A stretch of DNA of 64,000 bases from Istiophorus platypterus (lineage: Eukaryota > Chordata > Actinopteri > Istiophoriformes > Istiophoridae), in assembly GCA_016859345.1 (NCBI GenBank), contig CM029115.1, positions 15,525,001-15,589,000 of the forward strand. The letters run 5' to 3'. Positions 1 to 12,970 of the stretch are shown here, piece after piece. Numbering within the stretch: the first letter of the stretch is position 1; each line of letters begins with the position of its first letter. The translations under genes and the position numbers were made by a program. The notes beneath the pieces are model-generated. The model had not been told where the DNA came from. It saw only the letters and a program-made list of their open reading frames with translations, and ran no database searches.

Positions 1-1062
1 ATTGATTTAAAGGTGAAAGATGTATTTTATCAAGTGAAATAGATATCTACAGAGCTCATAGACATCAACAATGGCAATGTGTGTTTCTGAATAAGAGGAA
101 TTGAATGAACATGTAGGGATGGAAAAGGTTTATAGACAGAATATGTAATGTCAAATAAACCATGAGATCTTTCCTCAGCTTCACAAAATTTTGTGACTAC
201 AGCACCAGAAAGATAAAAGTCATTTTCATCCTGGCACTTCCTTAGAGAAATATACTTGAGTGTATAGCGTGTGTACCTGTGTTATTATGTTTGTGTGTGT
301 GCCTGTGTGAGTGTGCGTGTGCGTGTTTCTGTGCACAAAAACAATTTATGTAATGCTGCTTTCCCAATAGATCCTTACCTTAATCCTCTTTGAGCTAGAA
401 TACCAAGCCCCACGGCTCATCTCCCATCACATTTTACCTTTATCCTCAACCTCTGTCAGAAATCATCATCGTAATCCACAGATTAGTCAGCAATCTCTTT
501 TTTATTCCTACTGCCTAGGTGAATTATTGAAATGTGTTAAGATTATTAAAACGCTCTTGCAATGGACTATCACTGCAGTGTAATTTACAAATGGGACAGA
601 TGAGAAAGAGCAGCTTTTGTGTTGTTTTTGAAGTAAATGTATTGTGGTTGCATATTGTTGATGTAGAGAGGGATTATGATCATTATCTAATGATGTGTGT
701 ACACAGTCACGTGAATAGACACGCACATTAACACACATACAGTATACTTTATGTCCTTTAGTCCTTCGCCTCTTGTAGAGGATTGCAGTGAAGTCTTTTG
801 TACCTCCTCTGTACTTTCAAAAAGACAATGTAACACCCGCATACACACAAATAAGGAAGGGGGGTATATATACATCCTGTGTAAACTGTTTTTTCAGGAG
901 CTTTGGGAGGCTGTTCATCCAGTGATAATCCATGTCAGTAAATTCAGGCATTAGTCAGATCCCACTCCAAAGCCAGCAGACTGTGCCGAACTGCATCAGA
1001 AATGTGAATTTTCCATTGCAGAACCTCAGCAGCAGTTATCAGACTTCCCAACTATTTTAATT

Positions 1063-1113
1063 GGTGTGTGTGTGTGTGTGTGTGTGTGTTTGTTTGTGTT
1101 CGTGTGTGTGTGC

Positions 1114-1176
<63 letters not shown>

Positions 1177-1216
1177 CGTGCATGTGCGTGTATGTGCGCG
1201 CATGTGTGTGTGTGCC
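1063..1216. repeat. (TG)n microsatellite
   Basis: Interrupted TG array with tgcgtg variants toward its end. Confidence 0.97.
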
Positions 1217-2809
1217 TGTGTCTTTATACAATCATAAAATCAGTGTATCTGTTGTGTTGCTTGTTTTCTCAGTTCAGTTCCATTTGGTTCCAGTCGCTGG
1301 TTATGTCTAGACAGAGAGACTCGAATATAAAATATTCAAATATTTGTAAAAAAAAAATCTTTCTTTATGCCTTTCTTCCTTTTCTCATGTAATGCTGATT
1401 TCAGAGTGCATATATTGTTTGCAGATTATATTTGGAATTCTTTATTTAAAAAAAAAAAAAAAAGACACCAAACCCAAATGTTTATCTTTGCTTTCCCACA
1501 AAAAGGGAAGAGTTTTGCTATTTCAGCAGAAATATCCATCAAAATTCAAAGAGGGCAGCATCTAATTACATATAGTTTGCCAGTATTTTGTTTCTTAACT
1601 GATTCAAACTGCATTATTTTCTTACCTCCTCAGAGAGGACAGGAAATATGCACATCAGTGATCATATGTAGTTTTGGTTCCCTGTGGTCTGAGGTTTTAG
1701 TCTTTTTGAAACCAGGACTTTTTTGTGTGTGTGTGCAGAATGTAGGTGGCTCAGTGGGTGCTTGATTTAGAAGTATGTGGGTAGGAGATAATGAAGGTGT
1801 TTCCCTCCACACCTTCTAAATTAGGAGGACCTCCTCTCTCCCCTATCATTACCTAATCAAAGGGTTTGGCGAAAACTATAGGATTGTGGGCCTTTGCAAC
1901 TAACCCTTTTTAATGTCTTCCTGGCAGCAATAATAGCAAACGTGCTGGTGTTGAAAGTCTGACCCTTCACTCTGTTTTTGAAGTACTTACTTATTTGTCG
2001 ACTTTCTTCACTCATGTTCCGTGTGTTAATTTCTCTCTCTAATTAATTTTTCTCACGCTTCTCCGTTGGCTCTGTTCATTCTCGCTCTCTCTCATTTTTT
2101 ACTTTGTCTCTTTCAGTCACTATTGCTGTCTCTCTGTCCTCCTCACACCCCCTGTCTTTCTTGACATTGTTCTGAGACAAAGCTGTGGATTGATGGTGAC
2201 ATGACAGTGTAGAGTGCACTGCACTGTCAGGCAGCTACCCGTGCTGCCCTCGGCAGTCCTGACAGTGTTGTCATGGATGAATGGACACTGTTTTGGCACA
2301 GTGTGTGACAGTGTCAAAAAACAAAACTCTACTTTGTTCTGTCATGTTTTATAAGTTGTTAGACTTTGTAAGTCTTTCAGGACCACTGTGAAATCCCAAA
2401 AATTGTGCACATGAGCCTGTAACATTAAAGGTTTCTTTGAAGTTTCATATATATTATTATATTACAAAGTACATATTACAAACATATTCATGAAATAATT
2501 TAACACCTTGAAATCATTCTCAGTCCTGCAACTTGCAGAAGTTGAAATATAATTTTGTATTATTAACTACTCGAGTAATTGGGACAGTAAATTCCTCATT
2601 TGGGACCACGACTGGAAAAGTTTAATAAGCCAGGCCTTTGAATAATTGCTCCCAATTAATTGCTTTTCACATACATCACTATTCGGTTAAGTAGTCTCAG
2701 TAAGTTACTAAAGGAGGTCATTGTCAATTCAATTAATAGTTTTATAAATTTGACTGTGTCGATAACAGAACTTTATCTGACGATGATTGTTTCATCGTTG
2801 TGGAGAAGA

Positions 2810-2811
<2 letters not shown>

Positions 2812-2855
<44 letters not shown>

Positions 2856-2893
2856 ATGTGTGTGTGTGTGTTCGTTTGTGTGTGTGTGTGTGT
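2812..2893. repeat. (TG)n microsatellite
   Basis: TG array broken by one gcatg and one ttcgtttg segment. Confidence 0.97.
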
Positions 2894-4205
2894 CTTTATA
2901 AAACCGATCTTTCCATGATGCAGTCTTCCATTTAACACTATGTAAAATGTGTTTGGGGATGTGAAATCAAATATGGCTACATTTTTGCTGAGCTGTATAA
3001 ACAGCAATAATGCTTACACACAGGAATATATTCAATCAGTAGCTTATCACTTTGCCAAGAAGCAGTTGGTGCTATTGATGATTTGCTGATTTCAGAATCA
3101 TAATTCTTACAAAGGTAGATGGCTGTATAGACTACTTAAGTGTGTCCTGGCAGAGGCCAACTTATAATACTTAGAGAATAAGGTGCTCTTGTGGGGAAGC
3201 ATAAAGAGAGAATATGTTGCTCTTGATGGTGCGTGCTTGTTCTTTTTGTAAGCAAAAACCGTAATATCATTGATGCAGTTAGTCCAGCTATGCAAAATTG
3301 TGTTTTCAAAGTTATGATATTGGCCATTGTAGATTAATTATTCTGCAGAACAGGGTGTTTTCCTAGGGATGACCACATTCAGCTTCTTATTCTCAAATGT
3401 TATCTACAATTGTTCATATAAACTTTGAAAACATCTGCATGGAGGCTAAAGGAAATGCCAGTGTACAGTCATTTGTCATGCTCACCCACCAAAAAAACTA
3501 CTCTACAGATACACAATTTTCAACTGATCATTGACCTATAATATCCTCACAAGATATGGCTACTGTTAGGCAACTAACATTTTTAGTTACGGCATGTTAA
3601 GGTATGTTAAAGATTGAAATGATTTTCAGGGTTTAACTATTTTAAAAGCCAAAATTTATTGTAAAACCGAGGAGAGAAATTACCTCAGATCTCTGGTGTC
3701 ATAGTCAAATGTGTTGCACACCCTTTCATTACCTCAGCCTCTTCACTCCTATTTAAAACATCTTTATATAAAATTCCACACTGGACATAAATCATGGTCT
3801 CCAGAATCTGAATGTAATTTAAAGGGGATGGTTTTTCTTTTCTTTTCTTTTTTCTTTTTTTTTGTAAATGTAAGGGGGAAAAAAACAACTTTCCACTAGA
3901 GCTCTTTATGTTATGTGTGTGTCCATTTTGTTTTTGTTTTACATGCTCATTCGTTACACTGTACACCCTTCAACAAAATGTAATACTAACAAACAGTGAG
4001 GTCTCCAGTAGTTCAGCTGACCCAGCTAATAAAGCAAAGCTGATTTTGTTATTGGGTGGTTTTAATAACACTGGAGAGTTGGAGAGTCAATTAAAAAGGA
4101 TTAGCATGCCCCCAATCAGCTCAGAGCCTCTTCATGCTTTAATGATTATGGAGTGTCATCAGCACTCCTCCGCTGTACAATGAATCAGTTTTGACATGCG
4201 CAGAT

Positions 4206-4208
<3 letters not shown>

Positions 4209-4245
<37 letters not shown>
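4209..4245. repeat. (CA)n microsatellite
   Basis: Pure CA array of about 18 units, one of the few arrays with CA on the + strand. Confidence 0.97.
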
Positions 4246-4248
<3 letters not shown>

Positions 4249-4899
4249 AAGACAAAAGTGGATTATTACCTGCATAAATACTCAACTATGTGTTATTAAC
4301 GTACTGAATGGTTTAGTCTCCCACTAATAAGACAAACATATACTGTACATAGATTCATATACACATACACATTTAATTTTTGTAATTACCCCTGCAGCTG
4401 CTGTCTCTTTTAATCGAAAATGTGTTTGTTTTATGGATTCTGCAAAAAAAACATGCAAATTAAAAAAAAAAAAGACTGGAAAATGTTTTTTTAAAAGTAA
4501 GAATTGTTCATGCTTAAAGAAAAATATTTAAGGAATCATACACAGTCAATTTGTCTTCACTCAGACCTTGATAAAATATTGTGATGTTGTCATGAACCCT
4601 GTTTTTAATGACAGGCGCCTCTGGTGGGTGAGTGTGGTTGAAGAGGATAATGCAGGGCTTCATTTGTAGCTCCTGAATTCTTCAACATGCATCCGTTAAA
4701 AATAACTACTGAAATAGCTGGATGAGTTTAAGACTGAATTGAAGGAGAGAGGGATAAAGTACCTCTTAACTGTGTCACGACGAGAGCAGAGTGGGAAATT
4801 TAAAAGTGGGACTGAAGTATAAATTTACTTGATCATGAAAAATAAAAGAAGAGCCACTCCTTGTTAGAAATCCAACCCTGATTCATTTAATGTGATATA

Positions 4900-4937
4900 C
4901 AATTTCTTGGGGTCATGTGCACAACCCCAAGAAATTG
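4900..4937. repeat. Perfect inverted repeat, 14-bp arms
   Basis: Arms 4900-4913 (caatttcttggggt) and 4924-4937 pair without mismatch around a 10-nt loop. Confidence 0.95.
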
Positions 4938-5515
4938 GGAAATGTATGCTGTAATTACAGTATATACACAATGAATGTCTGCATGGGAAAAATCTAGCAA
5001 AATTAAGTCAGGTTGCATAGGTAGATGGGGCAGCTTGCCAGAAAAGCATTCATTCAAAGATGAGTCAGACATTACAGGTGTTTTTAGGTCATAATGCCAA
5101 AATGCTTAAATGCTCTTCAGCAGTCTGTGTCCTGTGGTTTCTTTTGCACACTATCCCATTGCTCTCCTTATCCCCACTCTTGCTTTCCTATGTATTTCTT
5201 TCTCCATGTCTCTGCCTCATTGCCTTTCTCTCATCTCTTTCACCCTTCCTCTCCTCCTCCTTTCTCTGTATTCTGTTGTTGCCATTAGTGATGTTAAAGT
5301 ACTTAGAGAACTGGAGGGTTTCTGCAGGAAAGGCAAAATACATCACTGTCCAGAGAAATAAAGAAAGCAACAGAGCCACAGATATAGAGCACTTCAACAC
5401 TTTTACCACATTGACCTGTAACCATGCAGAGGGCTGTTCTTTAATTTAGCAACCTGTCAGTCGTTTCAGCACTGGCTCACAGCAAACACACTGACTTAGA
5501 TGACTTATGGAAGTG

Positions 5516-5516
5516 C

Positions 5517-5563
<47 letters not shown>
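5516..5563. repeat. (CAA)16 trinucleotide repeat
   Basis: Sixteen perfect CAA units, the only long trinucleotide array in the window. Confidence 0.97.
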
Positions 5564-5564
<1 letters not shown>

Positions 5565-8098
5565 AACCATTATTATTTTTATTTTCGTTAATGTTGTTAT
5601 TAATGTTATTTTTAATTGTACAAAGTTGTAGTAGTTGTATGCATAATAGGAAAGGAAATAGAAAATAGTTTTCGTTTACGTATTCTGAAAAGTCGAGTTA
5701 ATTAAATATGTTTTGTGATGATTCACAACTGTTTGTTGTGTTCAAATAATTGCTAGGAATATGAATTATAATCTGTTAAGAAATATCAATAGCTATGCAT
5801 TATGCTTAAATAAATAAGATAATAAATCTACAATTTGGCTTTTTTATTTTTTTTTGTTTGCATATTCTGACAGTTTGCATCAGTGTCACCAGATTTTATC
5901 TACCTCCCATGAAGCATGCATGCGCTTCAAACTACTTGCAGAACAAATATTGTCTTTTGAAATTTCAGGCTCACAGATTATACGAGGAAAAAAAAAAGTG
6001 CAGCATACTATGTCAGAAAAGAGGAGAAAGCAAGTTTACTCTTTTAATTTCCCAACTTTTAGTACCCACATCACAAGTAGTACGTGTTCCCCTTTTGAAC
6101 TCTTCCCCTCTGATATTTGAGGTGTTGATTCAGATTCAAGCCGTTACTAGGTCAGTGTCTGTTTGGGGAAATGTTCCTCCGACGTGTCTGAGCTGTTGAG
6201 TGGAGTTGGATGTTTTTCGTCTTGCTGCTTCCGTAAATGATTTGAGCCCAGGGTCTCATTTCAACGTTTGGTCTCCTAATACTCTCACCACGAACTGTCA
6301 TTTCTGTATTTTTTTTCTATCTCAGATACCACTGCTGCTGTCACAGTCCCCATATATTTTCAGGAGCTCTGAGTGGTTTTCTATTTACTCAGTTTATTCG
6401 TTCATATATCATTTTTTTTCTTTTCATGGTAGTTTTTTCTTATTCTTGTTTTGGTTCACAAATTTAGTAAGCAATGACTTGTTTGTATATTTTTGTCTAT
6501 GAGGCAAACGCGATTTTATGATGATTATTTTTAAAGCGTTTCTTTCATCTTTCAAAAACTGGTCACTGAAGAAAATACTTCATTACAAGCAGAGCAAGCT
6601 TGAACGCAGCAGTGATATTACAAGTGGAGAAGTCAAATTTTAAGTGAGGAAGATTTTACATAGGGAGGTCCCTGTAGTCTCACCCCTAACACAGTTGGGG
6701 AATGTCTTTGCTCCCAGGGCTCCAGGTGCCAACTCTTCCACTTTCCTTCATCTGGTTATCTCCATGCCTGCTCACTCGAAAGCTCTCTGCCTACTTATTT
6801 GTCTCTGCCCAGAGTTGACCAATTCATATTAACAAGCCTCAGGCATCATATTAGGTATAACTTCAGTGATGGCTAATTGAATGTGTTTTAAAGCACAGCA
6901 GCTTCCCAGCCCCTTCTTCTTAGACATTTGATGATGTTGATTTTATTTATTTATTTATTCATTTTTCATTTCAAAGCCTTAAGAATCGGGTAGAGAAATA
7001 ATTTCTTTCTCTGCCTTTGGCTGTCTAGTTTGCTTTGCCAAAACTCAAGCCTTCCTGCTTTGCTCTCTACCTTATGCCCTCTCTTTCATGGTTTTGAATT
7101 TCCTCTTCCAAGCCTCTGACTTCCTTCTCTGCTTCCTTCACTTCTTGTACAAATCTTTTTCGCATTTACTCAACATCCACCTGCATCGTGTCTTAAAAGT
7201 GCAGCCTGTCTATCAATCCTCCACAGTGGTAGTCCATCTATGTAATGCCCTGGTCCTTTGATGCTAGAGAGATGGGCTGGGAAAGGTAGCAGTACACGGA
7301 GTTGCTCTCTCTCTCGCTCTTGCCCTCTCTCACTCTCACTCTCTCACAGACACACACATGCACACACACACACACACTCTGCATGTTTTGACACAAGTAT
7401 TCTGAGATAAAATATTACCTTCACCAACCTCCTCCTCTCATTTGCTAATTTTCTTTCTCTTCCCCTTCTCGGTCTCCCCAGCATTCCTCACATTACTTTT
7501 ACTTTCCTTCTCTTGTTTTCCCAAGTGTTGGGCCTAATGGATTACCTCAGTATATCTTCCCCATCTAGTTTCTTCACTCCCTTTTCTCTCCATTCAGCTT
7601 CTCAGTCTCTTTCTGCTCCCTCTCCGATCCTTCTTTCCCTAATTATTGACATAGTATGGAAATTCCAAATCGCTCTTTCTCTCCCTCAGTCTCCCTTATG
7701 TCCTCATTACCTTTTCATTTGCCCTTTTCAATCCTCTCTCTCTTTCTTCCTCCATGAGTTCCCTCCCTCGCATCCCCTCCCTGTTTGTTGACATTGTCGG
7801 GTTAGCTTTAATGGATCACCCACAGATATCTGCTCCTAGCCTGCACTCCCTGTTTCCTCACCCTCCTCCACCATAATCACTGCCTCCCTAACTCTCTATC
7901 TTTCCCCTCTCTCCCTCTCCCTCTTTCACCATCGCCTTGGAAATACCTTTTCTCTATCCGACCCTCTCTTGAGATTGTTCCCCATCCATCTTTCCCTCGC
8001 TCAGTCTTTCTCCACTCTTGAATGTTGACATGAGTAGGGGGGAGTCTAATAGATCACTGTGAAGCATCTGCACCTGTGTTAAATCTCAAGAGGTAACA

Positions 8099-8100
<2 letters not shown>

Positions 8101-8160
<60 letters not shown>
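8101..8160. repeat. (GT)30 microsatellite
   Basis: Thirty perfect GT units, followed closely by a polypyrimidine tract. Confidence 0.98.
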
Positions 8161-8162
<2 letters not shown>

Positions 8163-8270
8163 ATTGGTGCATGTGTGCACCCTAGAGAAGCCAGTGCAGG
8201 CTTTCTGTTCAGCACATCTGCGACCTCTTTTATTGCAGAGCTACTTCCTTTTTTTGGCTCTCCTTTGCTG

Positions 8271-8350
8271 TCTTTTCCTCTCCTCTCCTCTCCTCTCCCC
8301 TCCTCTCCTCACCTCTCCCCTCCTCTCCTCACCTCTCCTCTCCTCTCCTC
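8271..8350. repeat. 20-nt polypyrimidine minisatellite
   Basis: Successive 20-nt units of the form (a/t)cctctccyctcctctcctc at 8291-8310, 8311-8330 and 8331-8350, with a degenerate copy before them, inside a longer CT-rich stretch to about 8480. Confidence 0.85.
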
Positions 8351-11300
8351 TTTTCTATTCTCCTCATCCTCTTCCTCTCCTCTCCTCTTGTCACCTCTTC
8401 CTCTTCCTCTCCTCTTCCTCATTTTACCGGTTTCTACTTTTTTCCTCTGTTTTCTTCTTTTGTCCTTTTCTTTCTATCCCTCATAAGTTTACATTGCAAA
8501 AAGGGAGCCATTAACATTGTGGCCTTATTTGAGTTTACAGGGATGTACTGCAGTAACCAGATATTTTAGTTCTTACAAAGCATCTTTGTAAGAATCTGGC
8601 AAAACAAATGGTGTGCGATGATATAACGCAAAGACATGATATTCAGAGTCACATTCACAAGCCCAAATCCCAACTGTGAAAAATAAAATTGATGTATCAT
8701 ATGCCCGTGCCATGCATCATCCAGTAGAAGTGTACCAACTTACACTAGAGTAGCAGGTTATAAATAGGCCTCCGTAGGCCTGTTCCAGTCCAACTAGATG
8801 TCCTCCTGTGTCCCAGTTCTGTCTGTGCTGGACACCTTGGAGAGCACACTGCTATTCCTCACACTCTGCTGCACATTGGGGATTCTTTCCCTTATACTGT
8901 ATATCTCTCTTCCTCAATGCCCAACTACCTTTTTAATTCCTAGCGGTATGACTCTTTTATGAACATACACTGGGTCCTAGTTCATCTTAAGACCTAGGGG
9001 AATTCTCTGCTGCTGCCCACACATTTAATTATTCTTCTTTTTTATCTTTCACACTTTCATCAGTGACCCAAAAAGTTCACGCTACATCATACATGGTTTA
9101 TGCATGTTTTTTATTTATCTATTTATTTTTTTACATTGTAATACCACAATATGCTATAGTGGGTACTCCTATGACCTTTTATTCGCTTCTTTAAACAAAA
9201 TGACAGGTCTGTGCAAAACGCTTTAGATTTCAGAACTGAAAAACATTAATATTTACAAACAAATTGCCTGTTAAAATGAATCACCCAAATCCTGTCTAAG
9301 CTAGGAAGTATGGTATAAATTTTCAAAGTAACCTAAAGGGTAACACTGTTAGCAACCATTTCTTTGTTTTCTTATGAATCATTACTTGTTCTGTTTGTGT
9401 CTTGTCATTCTAGTGTAGATTAAATTTTAATTAGATGAGTTCTTAATTGATTTCTGAAAAGATAAATAAACAGCCTAAACTTCACACTGCTTTTTATCAA
9501 AGGTGTCTTTTAGAAAATCAGTGTAGGATGATTTGTCGATGGCGACCCAGTTATGTCACTGTGGTTAATTGGGTCTTTATGTGACTTCCCTGGATCTAGT
9601 TAATTAAGCTGTCAGAGCCTCTGAAATCCCATGTTGGCATACACACACATGGGCACTGACATCCACACACAAACACACACACAAATATCTACACTTCACT
9701 CTTCATCCACTTACGGCCTGAATATGTGTGTGCACATGCACAGTGACCTTAATGTAACCTGCACAATCTGCCCAGTCTGCCCAGTCCTGGCATGTATTGT
9801 ATTGTAGTGGTGTTGGTGGGTGTAGTAAATTCCCCACAGTGGCAGTGGGCAGCAGGATTGTCCTAATCACTTCCCAAGTGGAGCGAGGGTGCAGACAGAA
9901 ACACCAGGACATATGGCCAATTAAGTCTAGGATGTGAAACGGCACATATACGCTGTAGGTGACTGAAAATCACAATTCACACAATTAATGGAAGGCCATT
10001 CGTAACAGCTTTTTCTTACTACTGCATGGACATTGACACTGTATTTTATATCCATGTTGGAAATTAATCTTTTTTTTTCTGATTATATTCAATGTGTCTG
10101 TTTCTTCTGTCTTGTTTCATCCACCTATCTCTTTGCATAATTTTCCCCGTTGTCAGTTCATCTTCTTATGTCTGTCTGCCTGACTTTTAATCGAGAGACA
10201 GCCTCTTGTCATTATTGTTTGCTCCCTTTTAATGCTCCGAAATCATGTTTGAAGTTGTCTGATGACAACTTAAATGGAGACGGTTTATCCATGCCTTTTC
10301 ATGTTGGATGTTTCTGCTCAGTTCTTAAACATCTGAGGTAAACTCCCCTCAGAAATCAAACCCCCGGAACTATGTATGAACTTGGGTTTCATTTAAGTGA
10401 TTTTTGAGTTAGAAAAAATAGACAGTATGTGCGTTTGTATCCTATTGATGTTAAAAAGAGAAAGAGATTAAAAAGCAAAGACTAGTATTAAAGAATGAAG
10501 ATGGATTATTCCTCTGTCAAGGTAAGGCATGACATATCAGGAAAGCTCAGATTAAGGAAGAGCGTTTTGCTGTACTAGCGGAGTATTTAGTGCAGAGGTT
10601 TTGCTGGCACTGAAAAGTAGCCATTGATATTTGTTAGAGCTACAAATTGACAGGTATACAGGTGCCTAGATGTAGAGTGAACAAGGGAGGAGACATGGCT
10701 GTGTGGAGGAAGAGGAATGATCGTTAACTCACAAACACAGACACACTATCTGCTCACTGCAAATCTGATTTTTTCCAAATCAATGGTTGCAGCTTTTACA
10801 CTTTCAAATTACAGTACTTCAGCAGTAATGTAAGAAAACGTGAATGGGAAAGTGGCCTTGTGCTCTTGGACCTCTATATGTACTATATAACAAGCTGATA
10901 GTGTTTTGCTATTTCTACATAACCAACGTTAGTATTACCAGCTGTTTACTTATCAGTCTAGAAGAAACATTGCAAGTTCAATCATCAAACTTCATTCTTT
11001 TACTCGCCAAGAGCTGTCTCCAGTAGGGAGAAGCTCTTATTTCCCTTCTAATTCTATCACTTCTTTCCCTCAAATGAAGTTAGCATGCTAACCACTAGGT
11101 GCCCCATCTCCTCACTTTCTGATAGCGAGTCGCTGTAGCATCCAGGCGGCCCTGAAGAAGAAGTGCTGGCCAGAGGGCGTATTATTACATCTTGTATTTT
11201 AAATACTACGATAGCTGAAGCTCTTGACAAGCTAACATCACTACCACCCATTCCCAGCAAGAAACCACATTTAGCAGCAGAGAAAACCTGCATATATCTC

Positions 11301-12311
11301 CTTTTAATAGTATTGAAAGAAGTTGATGTGACCAGCGGCATCTTTCTCTCTTTCTGGATGTATGAATTCAATCAGGATGTATTCCCAATTAGATGAGCAT
11401 GAGCAAGAAAGTGCATTTTCACCTGCCAATATAGGAAGCAAAGCAAAAAGTGTTTCAGAGGTCTTTGCAGACCTAGATGTTTTGTCACTCTGTCTTGGTA
11501 ATTAATACATGTAGGCTTGTTTATATATTTAGTTTAGAATTTGTGTGCTTAGGCTGCTCTCGATTTTTTGGGGGGAATAAAACAGGTTACAGAAGTAACA
11601 TTTAATCAAAATACACAAGGATTACCATAAAACATCAAATATTCCTACAGCTCTGTCGACACATGAGAGCTGTTGATGGCTATTTCAATATCTTATACTA
11701 ATGACTGGATAAGAAATCAAAATACTCATACACCAAAATCATCTCTGATTTGGTACGAGTTTAGACAGTCAGATCAATAATGTTTTAGAGAGGTTTTATC
11801 CTGGGCACACATTTTGTACAACAAGGGAAAGTAGCTTCCACATTGTAATCGAACAGATCCATTTGGTCTGCCGGTGTATTCCTGGAGACCACCATGAATG
11901 AGGAATACATAGACACTTCCGGGTATACTATAGTCAGTTCATTTGGAAAATTCAAATACTGATTTGAATTTAAGTAATACATTTATTTGATGCTGAGGGA
12001 AGCAGTTCAAGACAAATTGTTTTTGTTTTTTCTCCATGATGGTTACTCTCCTGTAATTGTCTGAAAGAACAACGTCCTTTTGTTCATCTTATCCCAATGA
12101 GCTAATTGTTTCGTCTAATATCAACGGGCATACACTCACACACACATTCACGCTCACGCACATAATCTTCACCATATTCATCTGCGCTGTTGGATTAAAT
12201 TTCTATTAGCTTTCCTCGATTGAGTTTGAAGATTGTTGATTAGCCAGTAATGGCCTTTGTTACTGCACTAATGAATAGCTTGATTACTATTCTACTTAGC
12301 TTCACATCAGG

Positions 12312-12389
12312 AGGTGGGTGTGGGTGTGGGTGTGGGTGTGTATGTGCGTGCGCGTGTGTGTGTGTGCGTGCGCTTGTGCATGTGTGTGT

Positions 12390-12444
<55 letters not shown>

Positions 12445-12525
12445 CGCTTGTGCATGTGTGTGTGTGTCTGTGTGTGTGTGTGTGTGTGTCTGTGTCTGTG
12501 TCTCTGTGTGTGTCTGTGTCTGTGT
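12312..12525. repeat. Compound GGGTGT/TG repeat
   Basis: Begins with four GGGTGT units, then long TG arrays. A roughly 30-nt segment (tgcgtgcgcttgtgcatg and flanks) occurs twice, and TGTC variants end the array. Confidence 0.95.
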
Positions 12526-12891
12526 GGCATCTGGTATTATTATCTGATAGCCAATTGTCTGGGTTTGTGTCAAGAAAGCTGATGGCAACAGAAGAGAAAG
12601 ATAGATGGTCTGCTCTGCCAACACTCATCTCTCATTTTCTTTCCTTCTTTTCTCCCTCACTCTGTCTGTGACTAGGCCTCTCAATATGTTTTCTCCTACA
12701 TGCTCTTTGTTTCATTTGCTTATTGTCATTCAGCTAAAGCCTTTTTTTATTCCTCTATCCCCTTGACCCCTTTTTCTTACTCTTACCCTCTCTCATCTGC
12801 ACTCTCTTTTTCTGTTTGTTTCTTGCCGTCCTGCTTTGATGTCCTCCCCTCTGTTGTATTGACTGGACTGAACAGGGTTGGCATGTGTCAT

Positions 12892-12892
<1 letters not shown>

Positions 12893-12947
<55 letters not shown>

Positions 12948-12970
12948 CATGTGTGCATGTGTGTGTGTGT
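12893..12970. repeat. (TG)n microsatellite
   Basis: TG array with gcatg interruptions in its last third. Confidence 0.97.

Noticed and set aside
1066..1392. Long open frames of Cys-Val or Thr-His repeats here and at 8101, 12240-12671, 16179-16630, 41420-41717, 42758-43061, 50076-50403 and 55456-55737
   Set aside because: They are translations of (TG)n/(CA)n arrays, open in several frames and on both strands, with no conserved protein features.
4600..4640. CTCF-like segment (rc of ggcgcctctggtgg)
   Set aside because: One base is missing from the core of the consensus, so the match is poor.
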